This document shows positions 1-9,300 of a stretch of 64,000 bases of DNA, piece after piece. The notes under the pieces are model-generated. The model saw only the letters and a program-made list of their open reading frames with translations. It was not told the DNA's origin and ran no database searches. Source of the DNA: Nostoc sp. C052 (GTDB lineage: Bacteria > Cyanobacteriota > Cyanobacteriia > Cyanobacteriales > Nostocaceae); contig NZ_CP040272.1 in assembly GCF_013393905.1 (NCBI RefSeq), positions 1,860,001 through 1,924,000 on the forward strand. Direction: 5' to 3'. The first letter of the stretch is position 1, and each line of letters begins with the position of its first letter. Position numbers and translations under genes: made by a program.

Positions 1-1
1 T

Positions 2-433
2 CACAAACGACCCAGAACCTTTTACCATGCTACAACCGAGCAAGCCGCAGATGACCCAATTTTACAGCAGACCGTTGGTCAGATTGCCAGTAACGCTTTT
101 GCCGCCGAAGCGATCGTTCTAGCCGCCGCCGAGGTTCTCGATCGCCTTCCTGCTGCTCAAGCTCAGGGTGAAGAATCTGAGACAGCTGTAGCGCTGGCAG
201 CTTCTTTGAGTGCAGCCAAGGCAAAATTAATTGTTGATGAATTAGCGCTAAAATCAGCCACTTTGTTATTCGAGGTTGGCGGCGCTTCTACAACCAAGAA
301 AAGCTCCAACTTTGATCGTCATTGGCGCAATGCACGCACCCTGGCATCTCATAATCCAGGTCACTTCAAAGCTCGTGCGATCGGGAACTACGAGATCAAC
401 GGTACACCACTGCCGACGCGAGGATTTTTCTAA
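2..433 (+). CDS. Acyl-CoA dehydrogenase-like flavoprotein, 3' end (partial)
   Basis: The reading frame is open from base 2 to a TAA at 431-433, so the gene starts before the window. The visible 143 residues are alpha-helical and alanine-rich, and end in the pattern FDRHWRNARTLASHNPGHFK. That arrangement is typical of the C-terminal helical domain of the acyl-CoA dehydrogenase superfamily, in particular the SfnB/DszC-like flavin monooxygenase and desulfurisation branch, where the conserved R-H-W-R-N-x-R-T stretch lies near the flavin. The likely role is FAD- or FMNH2-dependent oxidation of a small, possibly sulfur-containing, organic substrate in the cytoplasm. The substrate cannot be read from this fragment. 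The family assignment is an inference from the C-terminal signature only. Confidence 0.75.
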   Translation, partial: HKRPRTFYHATTEQAADDPILQQTVGQIASNAFAAEAIVLAAAEVLDRLPAAQAQGEESETAVALAASLSAAKAKLIVDELALKSATLLFEVGGASTTKKSSNFDRHWRNARTLASHNPGHFKARAIGNYEINGTPLPTRGFF

Positions 434-439
434 AGCTAA

Positions 440-477
440 GTTTTTAATGCAATACGGTGTTTTTAATGCAATACGGT
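440..477 (+). repeat. 19-bp tandem duplication at a MITE edge
   Basis: The 19-mer that begins GTTTTTAATGCAATACGGT occurs twice head to tail (440-458 and 459-477). It spans the junction between flanking DNA and the CAATAC end of the MITE at 469-559, so it probably records an insertion, slippage or aborted excision event. Confidence 0.75.
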
Positions 478-559
478 TCGGTTAAAGCAAGAGACGCGAT
501 AAATCGCCGTCTCTACAATAATCAGGCTTGTCATCAAAAACCTTATCCGAACCATATTG
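469..559. mobile_element. CAATAC-end MITE, type B
   Basis: This 91-bp element starts CAATACGGTTCGGTTAA and ends CCGAACCATATTG, which are imperfect terminal inverted repeats. Its core, GACGCGATAAATCGCCGTC, is also present in the element at 17661-17761 in the opposite orientation. There is no coding capacity. No clear right-hand target duplication is visible, although the left flank is tandemly duplicated. Confidence 0.7.
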
Positions 560-615
560 AGGGTTTTGTTGCTCATTCTGAAGTGTATTGCTTTACTGGG
601 TACTGGGCAAGAAAA

Positions 616-676
616 TATGAGTAAGATTTTCTTGGGGTTTGAATCCCCAGTCCCCAATCCCCAATCCCCAATCCCC
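616..676. repeat. Dispersed repeat plus heptamer array (CCCCAAT)
   Basis: The sequence ATGAGTAAGATTTTCTTGGG is followed by a run of CCCCAAT/CCCCAGT heptamers just beyond the stop of the permease-kinase gene. A close copy (ATGAGTAAGATTTGCTTGGG) followed by similar heptamers lies at about 46676-46743, next to another gene end. It is a dispersed cyanobacterial intergenic repeat. No coding role is seen. Confidence 0.7.
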
Positions 677-679
677 AGT

Positions 680-3490
680 TCAATTATTTTGCTGATTCAA
701 CGGAATTACAATTACAAATTCTGTCCCTTGTCCAGGAGCAGAAATACATTGTAATTTTCCCTGATGTTTTTGGGTGATAATTTGATAACTAATAGATAAA
801 CCTAACCCAGTACCTTTACCAATTGGTTTAGTAGTAAAAAATGGTTCAAATAAGTGTTTTTGTACATTTTCTGGAATGCCTGTACCATTATCAGCAATGC
901 AAATAACTACCTGATTTTCGCTAGTGAGTTGAGTATGAATACGTATCTGGGGAGTTGGGAGCGCTTTTTCTCCTACTCCCCACTCAATATTCTCTACCGA
1001 CTCTTGCAAAGCATCGATCGCATTTGCAAGAAGATTCATAAATACTTGATTCAGTTGTCCAGCATAACATTCTACCAATGGCAGGTCGCCATACTCTTTA
1101 ATCACTTCAATGGTGAGATGGTTAGATTTAGGTTTGAGGCGATGTTCCAGAATCATCAAGGTATTATCTATACCTTCATGGATATTCACTGCTTTCATCT
1201 CTGCTTCGTCTAAGCGGGAAAAGTTTCGCAAAGATAAGACAATTTCGGTGATTCGTTCGGCACCAACGGTCATCGAAGTTAGCAAGTTTGGCAAGTCTGC
1301 AATCAGGAAATTTAAATCAATGGCTTCTGTTTGTTGTTGAATTTCTGTAGCTGGATGAGGATAGTTTTGCTGGTATAGTTGCAGCAGTCTCAATAAATCT
1401 TGGATATATTGATTCGCATAGCCGATATTGCCAGAGATAAAATTGACTGGGTTGTTGATTTCGTGCGCTACACCTGCGACTAACTGCCCTAAACTGGACA
1501 TTTTTTCACTATGCACCAGTTGAGATGCTAACTGCTTGGCCTCTTGGCGCAATTGTGCTTCTGAGTATCGCAATACTTGCTCTGCTTGTTTGCGCTGGGT
1601 AATGTCGTGAAGAATAACAACGTATTCCTGAAAATCCTGATGAGGTCGGTCTGAGATGGAAACTTCCAAAGTTCTGTTTTTCCCATGACCGAGTAGGGGT
1701 TGTTCGCTACGCTTTGTCCACTGGTCTGGATAGTAGACTAATGCGGGTAGCCATTTATTGAGGTGATTTCCCCGTAACTCAGATGGGTTGACACCAAAGA
1801 ATGATTTGGTGGCTGGGTTAGCTTGCTGAATAATGCCTCGATCGTCTACGACTAAAATACCATCTTGGGCAACAGTAAACAGGTGTTCGGCAGATTCTCG
1901 TGCTTCTGCGATCGCCACCACTTGCGGTATAGTTGTCCAACAAGCGATCGCTACACCGACAAATGCCACGCTCATCAGCAACACCACAAATATATTCTCA
2001 CCCCCCGCAGTTGCCACGTTATTAAGTTTGACGCCAAATAACCAACCAACTGCCACTGCGCTACACAATAAAAAAATCAGGATGCTCACCTGAAGAATTA
2101 CTGAATCTTTGATGATTACCACAGAACGCGTGCGATATCGCTGCATCCACCAACTGGTATGGAAAGGAGCAAAATTCACACGGCGAATTACTGCATCAAT
2201 TCCTAAGACACCAATGGGAAACAATAACCCAATCAGGAAGTTCAGCCAACCCCAGGCAAATCCACCCACTAACAGCACTACAACTTCTAATAGAAAAATG
2301 CCTAAAGAGATGCGAGGGAACAAAACTTCTGGGCGATCGCGCCCAAGCCAAAGCCCTAGATGCAGTAACATAAATGAGACAAACCAACCGACGTTACCAA
2401 CAGCGACGATTCGCGCCACATCTCCCCAAATCAAATAGACTAAGCACAATAGCAGTGTCAATGTCAAAGCTGGGACAAACACACCCCGACGTGAGACAAC
2501 GGAAAATACTGGTGAAAGATGGTTATCTAAAGACAATTGATACAGAATTCGTGGACAATTAGAAACCACCGTTGCCGAACCTAAAAGACAAGCAGCTACT
2601 AACAAAAAAGAAACACTTAAACCAGCAAATCTTCCCCAAAAGAGCTGGGAAGCCTCTACAAGATTCAGAAAAGCATTATCTTTCAGGTTGGGATTTGTTG
2701 CTAACCGCATGACTACCCAAGACCCACCCAAAAAGATGGGTGGCATCATCCAAGCGGCAACGTCTAGAAAGCGTAGCGTCTGAGTGGGTTGGCGGCTATC
2801 AGCGACAAAAGAAGAAGCCGTTTCACAACTATAGGTTGCATAAGTGACAAAAAAGAACCACTTTGCCCAATCTACAAAGCTCAACGCTGACCAATTGCTA
2901 GGAAAAAAACCAGGACTAACGGGAGAAAACGCTAACCAAGCCAGACCTTGCACACAGAAGGTTATTAGCAATCCAAAGGCTGGAATTACAAAAAACAAAT
3001 GTAAAATACTCAGGGCGCGAGTCCCACTAAACGCCACGATAAAAGGCAACAGTGTAAAACTCAGATCCAAAAATATATCTGGACAGGTAATACCTAGCGC
3101 CTCCAAATTCACCTTAATTAAATCTCTAAGTACGATTGTATTAACTGATAGGTAAGAAACCCAGTTGAGAAGGTATCCAATTGCTGCATAACGAGCTAGT
3201 CCAGGGTAACGTTGCAGTAGCTTGGTAGTATAGTTAGGTGTTCCTCCAGCTACATTGATAAAATGTATACCTAAGCTTTTTACTTGATAGTTGAGTAGCA
3301 TTCCGAAAATTACCGCAGGTATCCAAACAAAAATAGCTTGGAAACCGAGAGCAGCATGAATTGCTGGAACCAATGCTGTCCAAGAAATATGAGCCGTCAA
3401 ACCAAAACCCCAACTTTCAACAGCACTTAAGCTTCTAGTTAAGCGAGGGTAAGAAGATTGGCCCAAAGTGGAATGAGCAAAATGGGACAT
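680..3490 (-). CDS. Amino-acid permease / PAS / sensor histidine kinase fusion
   Basis: This 936-residue protein joins a transporter to a kinase. Residues about 15-440 form a polytopic APC-superfamily-like permease with around 12 hydrophobic segments. Two more membrane segments lie at about 460-525, a PAS domain (VAQDGILVVDDRGIIQQANP) at about 533-635 and a coiled linker after it. The HisKA H-box is VAGVAHEINNPV with phospho-acceptor His676. The HATPase domain shows the N-box around Asn823, the G1 box DNGTGIP at 867 and the G2 box GKGTGLGLSI at 891-900. All catalytic motifs look intact, so it should be active. The architecture recalls CbrA, in which an SSS-family transporter is fused to a kinase, but here the transporter resembles the APC fold. 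The likely role is sensing or uptake-coupled sensing of an amino acid or amine at the cytoplasmic membrane. No receiver domain or partner regulator is adjacent. The ligand is unknown. Confidence 0.88.
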   Translation of the reverse strand: MSHFAHSTLGQSSYPRLTRSLSAVESWGFGLTAHISWTALVPAIHAALGFQAIFVWIPAVIFGMLLNYQVKSLGIHFINVAGGTPNYTTKLLQRYPGLARYAAIGYLLNWVSYLSVNTIVLRDLIKVNLEALGITCPDIFLDLSFTLLPFIVAFSGTRALSILHLFFVIPAFGLLITFCVQGLAWLAFSPVSPGFFPSNWSALSFVDWAKWFFFVTYATYSCETASSFVADSRQPTQTLRFLDVAAWMMPPIFLGGSWVVMRLATNPNLKDNAFLNLVEASQLFWGRFAGLSVSFLLVAACLLGSATVVSNCPRILYQLSLDNHLSPVFSVVSRRGVFVPALTLTLLLCLVYLIWGDVARIVAVGNVGWFVSFMLLHLGLWLGRDRPEVLFPRISLGIFLLEVVVLLVGGFAWGWLNFLIGLLFPIGVLGIDAVIRRVNFAPFHTSWWMQRYRTRSVVIIKDSVILQVSILIFLLCSAVAVGWLFGVKLNNVATAGGENIFVVLLMSVAFVGVAIACWTTIPQVVAIAEARESAEHLFTVAQDGILVVDDRGIIQQANPATKSFFGVNPSELRGNHLNKWLPALVYYPDQWTKRSEQPLLGHGKNRTLEVSISDRPHQDFQEYVVILHDITQRKQAEQVLRYSEAQLRQEAKQLASQLVHSEKMSSLGQLVAGVAHEINNPVNFISGNIGYANQYIQDLLRLLQLYQQNYPHPATEIQQQTEAIDLNFLIADLPNLLTSMTVGAERITEIVLSLRNFSRLDEAEMKAVNIHEGIDNTLMILEHRLKPKSNHLTIEVIKEYGDLPLVECYAGQLNQVFMNLLANAIDALQESVENIEWGVGEKALPTPQIRIHTQLTSENQVVICIADNGTGIPENVQKHLFEPFFTTKPIGKGTGLGLSISYQIITQKHQGKLQCISAPGQGTEFVIVIPLNQQNN

Positions 3491-4376
3491 GATTGGTAGT
3501 CTTGGGTGGGATACTGTATGTAATTAAGCTTATTAGCTAGAGTTCCCATCTGCTAAGTATTCTGAACAGAAATTTTCTGTATAGAGCGTGTTTTAAAATA
3601 CTTTCATTCTCTCAGCGTCGCGCCAGTCGCAAGGGCACAGCAATGCTCATTGGTGTCTACTTTTGCCCTGGCGAATGGAATTGCCTGCGGCATACTGCGT
3701 GAACGCGGCCACGCTGGCATTGTCCGCCTCCTCGGACTAAAGTCCCATCAGTTAATTGTTACGTTAGGGGTACGCTTTGACTTTTATTTGCAGTGATTGC
3801 CTTTTTGTTAAAACTTACGACACTTCTACAAGTATAGGAATCGTATTTGATTGCGTGAAAAAACTCAGTACACATCTAAGTAAGTCGGCATAATAAAACT
3901 AAACTGTGTGAAGAAAAGTAAACAAGGCTCAAACCCTTTCTCACCCTGCTCCCTGCCTTATCCCAACAATAATTATTTACGCCGACTTACTTATTCGCTT
4001 CTGTTCTCTTCCCTGTTCCCTACTCCCTCTTCCCAGTTAAGGGTTAAGAGTTCCCTTCCTACGCAAGTAAGTTCAGGAATTAAATCGGATTCCCATAGCA
4101 TCTTTGTGTTGCTTGCTACTCGCAGGCAGGTTGATAGTATTTTCATATAAACTTTATGAAATATTTTTATTTTCAACACAAGTATTTCATGTCTTGATTA
4201 ATTTATACTATACGATGACAGGTAAACAATTATATTTATTATGGAATCTTGTTGTCAAAAGCTGCAAAATCCTTGAAACTCATTCTATAGACATAGGAGA
4301 TTTTTATTTCTCTGGTGATAAAAAATAATCAAACTTTGCCACCGTTTATTCAGGCTTTGAGGATATTAAAAACTAC
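3491..4376. other. Gene-free stretch with dispersed repeats and a MITE
   Basis: This is the 886-bp gap between the divergent permease-kinase and glycosyltransferase genes. It holds a GC-richer repeat at about 3610-3760 whose core GGCATTGTCCGCCTC recurs inverted in the MITE at 5994-6150, and the TAAGTAAGTCGGC-ended MITE at 3877-3993. The short open frames here lie within these repeats and are not credible genes. The last 200 bases are AT-rich and probably carry the glycosyltransferase promoter, but I cannot define one. Confidence 0.6.
3877..3993. mobile_element. MITE with TAAGTAAGTCGGC ends
   Basis: The 117-bp element begins TAAGTAAGTCGGC and ends GCCGACTTACTTA, perfect 13-bp terminal inverted repeats. 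A second copy with the same internal sequence (for example GAAGAAAAGTAAACAAGG) lies at 49021-49143, and a right-end remnant at about 12822-12869. It has no transposase gene, so it would need to be mobilised in trans. Confidence 0.82.
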
Positions 4377-5969
4377 ATGAAAAAGCAATTGTCACAGAGA
4401 TGGATGATTCCTAAAACTGGGTTACATTTTGTAATCATTATCCTATTAGTAATAGGCGTATTTTTTCGCTTCACTAATATTGACAAAAAACTTTATTGGG
4501 GTGATGAAGTTTTCTCGTCTTTACGCATATCTGGCTATATGCAGTCAGAAATGAAGGAGCAGTTAGACAATGGTCATTTGTTAAGCATAGAAGATTTGCA
4601 TAAATATCAGTATCCCAATCCTGAAAAAAACGCAATTGATACACTTAAAGGGGTTGTTTTAGAAGACTCGCAGATTTTGCCGTTATACATCTTGCTGGCC
4701 CGATTTTGGGTAGAGTGCTTTGGCAATTCTGTAGCAGTGACAAGAAGTTTTTCGGCATTCCTGAGTCTGCTCACCTTTCCTTGTCTTTATTGGCTATGTC
4801 GAGAATTATTTAAGTCTTCACTAGTAGGGTGGGTAGCCATTGCATTGGTAGCTGTTTCACCTATTCATGTGGTGTATGCACAAGAAGCACGAGCATACAG
4901 TTTATGGATAGTAGCTATCTTAATATCGAGCGTAGCACTGTTGCGAGCTATACGCCTGAAAACAAAAGTTAGTTGGTGTATTTATACAGCAACATTGGTA
5001 TTAGGGTTTTATTCTCATGTGTTTTTTACCTTGGTTGCTTTTGGCCAGGGAATTTATGTACTTACAATTGAACGCTTCCGATTGAGTAAAACATCAATTT
5101 ATTACCTGATATCATCGCTGGCGGGTTTTATAACTTTTGTACCTTGGATTTGGATTATTTATACCAATCCTCAGCCAGCAGCAGTAGCTTGGACAAATGC
5201 TAAACAAACATTATTTGGGTCAGGGGAAAGGTGGGCTGGGATCTTTAGCCGGACGTTTCTTGATTTCGGTATTAGTCCTATCGATCTAGGAAAATTTAAG
5301 ATTGTCTTGATTCCTTTTATTTTCATTATTTTAGCTCTGATCAGCTACTCAATTTATGTTCTCTGTCGAAGAACATCTAAAGAAGTTTGGTTATTTGTCT
5401 TAACCTTGATTGGGTCTGTAGTGCTTCCCCTACTAGTAACGGATTTCATCTTTCAAAAGCGATACGCTACTAGTCGATATACACTTCCCTCCGTTTTAGG
5501 TATACAGTTGGCTGTTGCTTACTTACTTACCACTAAAATCACGTCTATTTCTACTAAAGCTTGGAAAAAACAGCTCTGGTCATTTGTAGCGTTCATGGTA
5601 ATTACGGGCGGAGTTGTCTCTTGTATATACCACTCTCAAGCCCGGATTTGGTGGAACCAATTTCCTGAAAAATACCAAGAATTTCCTAAAATTGCTAATA
5701 TTATCAGTCAAAGTAATAAACCCCTGATAATTAGTGATGAGAAAAATATACTTCCACCAATACAAATACTTGGTCACTTAGTTGATTCAAAAGTGCAATT
5801 TCAAATTGTCAAAGAAAATCAGTTGCCAGAAATTACTGATGGCTTTACTGACATATTTGTATTCTTGTACGAGCCGTCTGATTTCTTAAAAGCTGGAATT
5901 GAAAAAGTTTATAATTCAAAGTTACAGCAGCTAGACAACTTTCTCTGGAAAATAATAAAGCCTAGTTAA
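4377..5969 (+). CDS. GT-C family (GT39/ArnT-like) membrane glycosyltransferase
   Basis: The protein has 530 residues with an N-terminal membrane helix (about 17-35) followed by the acidic motif WGDE in the first loop. Many further hydrophobic segments run to about residue 420, and a soluble C-terminal tail follows. The layout matches GT-C transferases of the PMT/ArnT/glycosyltransferase-family-39 group, which use a lipid-phosphate sugar donor and keep an acidic residue in the first periplasmic loop as catalytic base. The sequence YAQEARAYSLW after the early helices is also typical. The likely role is transfer of a sugar from a polyprenyl carrier to an envelope glycan or protein. Acceptor and sugar are unknown. 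The ATG is preceded by GAGG at a somewhat long spacing. It has no co-directional partner nearby except the downstream membrane protein, 333 bp away. Confidence 0.82.
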   Translation: MKKQLSQRWMIPKTGLHFVIIILLVIGVFFRFTNIDKKLYWGDEVFSSLRISGYMQSEMKEQLDNGHLLSIEDLHKYQYPNPEKNAIDTLKGVVLEDSQILPLYILLARFWVECFGNSVAVTRSFSAFLSLLTFPCLYWLCRELFKSSLVGWVAIALVAVSPIHVVYAQEARAYSLWIVAILISSVALLRAIRLKTKVSWCIYTATLVLGFYSHVFFTLVAFGQGIYVLTIERFRLSKTSIYYLISSLAGFITFVPWIWIIYTNPQPAAVAWTNAKQTLFGSGERWAGIFSRTFLDFGISPIDLGKFKIVLIPFIFIILALISYSIYVLCRRTSKEVWLFVLTLIGSVVLPLLVTDFIFQKRYATSRYTLPSVLGIQLAVAYLLTTKITSISTKAWKKQLWSFVAFMVITGGVVSCIYHSQARIWWNQFPEKYQEFPKIANIISQSNKPLIISDEKNILPPIQILGHLVDSKVQFQIVKENQLPEITDGFTDIFVFLYEPSDFLKAGIEKVYNSKLQQLDNFLWKIIKPS

Positions 5970-6302
5970 ACCTAAGAATTCAGCACTGGCTTAAGAGGCT
6001 GTTTGAAAAGTCTAATTTAATACCAGCCTTGGCGAATATAATCCGCGGCTACACAGACGAAACCCACCTCCGTGGGTTGAAGTCCGTGGAGGCGGACAAT
6101 GCCAGTGTAGTAGCGAATTATATTCCCCCAAAACTTTTCAAACATCCTCTAACACCCTGCGACTGCTAACAAGAGTTGGCATTTTAATATCCCTCGTAGG
6201 TTAAAAATTAATATCAATTAGCCGAATAAGTGGCACAATCAGAGCCAAAATATACTTTAATTAAACAAATAATTTAAGTATATACTTGTACTCCCGTCGC
6301 TT
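5970..6302. other. Intergenic stretch largely occupied by a MITE
   Basis: About half of this 333-bp gap is the MITE at 5994-6150. The remainder is AT-rich and probably contains the promoter of the large membrane protein. No open frame of note is present. Confidence 0.6.
5994..6150. mobile_element. 157-bp MITE with AGAGG(C/A)TGTTTGAAAAGT ends
   Basis: The left end AGAGGCTGTTTGAAAAGT is the near-perfect inverse of the right end ACTTTTCAAACATCCTCT (17 of 18 match). The interior is GC-richer and contains hairpin-forming blocks, including the core GGCGGACAATGCCAG shared with about 3715-3735. No transposase is encoded. It begins 24 bp after the glycosyltransferase stop codon and could act as a transcript-end structure. 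Confidence 0.8.
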
Positions 6303-9300
6303 ATGTCATCGCCCCTTGAGCGTCCGCTGATAATTGAAGTCAGACTGCCATCTTCCCATCCTCATTTATTAGAAGGACTAGATATATGGCTGCGCTTAGG
6401 TTTAATATCCGATATCCAAGTTAAGCAGCTATGCCAAGAGTTTCTGGTGTGTGCGGTGGTGTTAAAACCCCAAGCTGAAGCGAAAACAAAGGTAGTATTT
6501 GCAACTTATGACCCCGTACAGCAGTTGTCTACAGCAGCTTTACAATCTAGTAGCCGTAGACAACCGCAACAAACACCATCTAAACCCAACTTTATCAGCA
6601 CAATGTTGCAGTCTTTGGGGGCTGAACTGAGTGTACGTTGGCTGCTTTTTCTAGGCGTTTTCCTGGTAGTGGTATCCTCTGGGGTACTGGCTGCTAGTCA
6701 GTGGGAGAGGTTTCCGGCTTCTGGACAGTATGGGGTTTTATTTGCTTATACTTTAAGTTTTTGGGGGTTAAGCTTTTGGGCAACTAGGCAAAATAATCTC
6801 AGATTGACGGCTCAGACATTGCTGATTGTGACTCTTTTGTTAGTGCCAGTGAATTTTTGGGCAATTGATAGCTTTCAATTGTGGCGGAATCCTGTTGATT
6901 GGATTGTAGTTGCGATCGCCTGTCCTACCCTCACTGCTATAACTGTTTTACTCTCCAAAAATCGGACTATTTTTGCTAATTTACATCCTGGCAAATTACC
7001 TCTAGCAAATATTATTGGACTGAGTTATCTGCATTGGGGTTGGCAATTAAGAGGATTTCCCTTAATTGCTGTTTATGTGGCAATGATCGGCACAACTATT
7101 ATTACTATCTATCACAATCTTTACCAACAGCCTCATACTGTCAGTGAGGAAGATCGAGGCAATCGCCGTAGGCTAAGTATTAGTTTAACTGCCGCTGTAA
7201 TTATTTATGCTCTAGTAGTGCTGCTAGTGCGAGCAATTTTTGTTGCCAAGGTAGATATCACGCAGTTGGGGTTAGCGATTGGTATTTGCGGCTGGTTGGT
7301 GACTTGGTTAGTACAAAGGGCAAGGGGCAGAAGGCAGGGGGCAGGGGGAGCAGGGGAAGTAACATTAATATCCTCCTCATCTTCCTCATTTCTTTTACTC
7401 TGGGAAAGACTTGGTGGCATTTTAATTTTTCTGGGTTGGCTGGTATCGGTAGTAAATTATCCTTGGCAAGCGATCGCTGTCAGTGGTTTGGGTTTATGGT
7501 TTGTGGGGAGTCGCTTGTGGCAGTACAGTCTAAAGGTAGACTTGGCAGCGGTCTTCGTTATTGGCTTAGAGACGATTTGGCTAGGTTGGCGGTTAGTACC
7601 TGATAACTTACAGAAATTAGCGATCGCAACTAGTACTCAACTCACCAATTCTCAAAATGAACCCTGGGCTTTATTGGGTATAGCTTTATTTCCCTACGTA
7701 ATTTTGATGGTGGCGCTCACAGATAGCTTGTATCGCAGTCAAAAGCGAGAATTAGCTAAATTTGGCGAACTACTCACCCTCTTATTAGGAGCTTTTTTAA
7801 CAACGATTGCTCTGATAAATCCGACATTGCGATCGCTAAATCTATTATTTTCTACCACCACTCTGGCATTCGTCACTCAACGCCGTTCCCCTTCATCCCT
7901 TCCCTTGATATACCTAACTCACATCATGGGGGTGCTGGCATTTTGCTCTACAATTAATTGGCTATTACCAAACCTGAGTCCACAAGCCTGGGCAAGTATT
8001 TTATTGGCTCTGATGGTTGCAGAATGGGGATTTAGCCTCAGCAATGGACTATGGCGACGTAGTGCATGGGACATCGGTTTAGGACTAGCCGCAGCTAGTT
8101 TTTTAATCTTGTGGATGAATGCAGAATCATCTTGGTATGGCATAGTTGATAGTCAAGGCAATTGGGGAGTCTTATGGCTAGTTACGCCTTTAGCTCTCAC
8201 GGGTGTTGCCAATGCCACAATTATCGAGCGTCGCATTACTAGCCGTTACTTGAGTGTCTTAACTGTGGTAGTTGCCCAGCTATTGACGTTACAGCTACCA
8301 GGAATCAGATTAATCGGTTTGGCTGTAGGTGCTGGGTTGATGTTTGCCAATACGCGCTATTTGCGAAACCAAGCATCTGCGCTAATTACAGAAGGATTTG
8401 TTTTAAGTTTCATTGGGGCGTTGCTGTGGACAGGTGTGCCTGGTTTACCTCGCCTAGCCGTAGGAGGTTGGTTTGTCGCAGGAGCGATCGCAACTTTAAG
8501 TTTATGGTTAGCACGGACTGTTTTAAGCCGACGCACTAACGAATTAGCAACGATCTATGGAGCCGCTAGCGATCGGTGGGCGATCGCCTTGTGTGGTTTT
8601 GAATTGTTGGGTTTGACGCTGCACTCAGTACTGATTTATCGGGGGTTTACCACTTCGGGATTTTTGTTCTTAATTGCCACTGCAATCACCTTAGCAGCCA
8701 TTGTTTATCGCAGTTGGCGAGAACCGACAAATTGGGCATTTTATGGTATTGGTTGGTGTTTAGAATTGTTGATTGCCCAGATGTTGGGGTTGGGGGAACG
8801 CTCAATTGTTAAAATAGCGATCGCCAATATTGCCTTGGGTTTAATTGCTCAACTTGTTGGCGAGTGGTGGCGACGAAGGCATCAATTAGAAAAGCTTCCT
8901 AGCAGCCTTCACATTTTGCCATTAGTCTATGCTGCATTCAGTGTATTGCTGCGTTTGGACACCTTTACCGAGTGGACAGGGTTGTGTTCTTTGGGTGTAG
9001 CTTTAATTATTATTGGCGTGGGAAGACGGCGCGAGAACTTCAAACCGTTGTTGTACTTAGGAATTATTGGCATATCAATTTCTGCTTATGAACTTTTGTT
9101 CTATCAAATGTCACAAGCATCAGGAGGAGCATTAGGTGATGGATTGATTGCCATGTCTACCCTTGGTGCAAGTATCATGTATGCTTACCGCATTCTGTCC
9201 CCTTGGCTTGTCAGCTACTTACGTCTAACTCCCCAAGAACTGGAAGGAATTGCCCATATTCATTGGGCTTGGAGTAGCTGTTTATTAATGGCTGCCATTC

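Noticed and set aside
638..660. A T-loop-like GGTTTGAATCCCC
   Set aside because: It recalls a tRNA T arm, but there is no acceptor stem, anticodon arm or CCA context. It is part of the heptamer repeat.
3908..4150. An 80-codon open frame
   Set aside because: More than a third of it lies inside the MITE at 3877-3993 and it reads through the inverted end. The translation is low-complexity Ser/Pro-rich.
7205..7420. A minus-strand open frame with a Pro/Ala-rich product
   Set aside because: It is the antisense shadow of the captured G-rich repeat inside the giant membrane protein gene.
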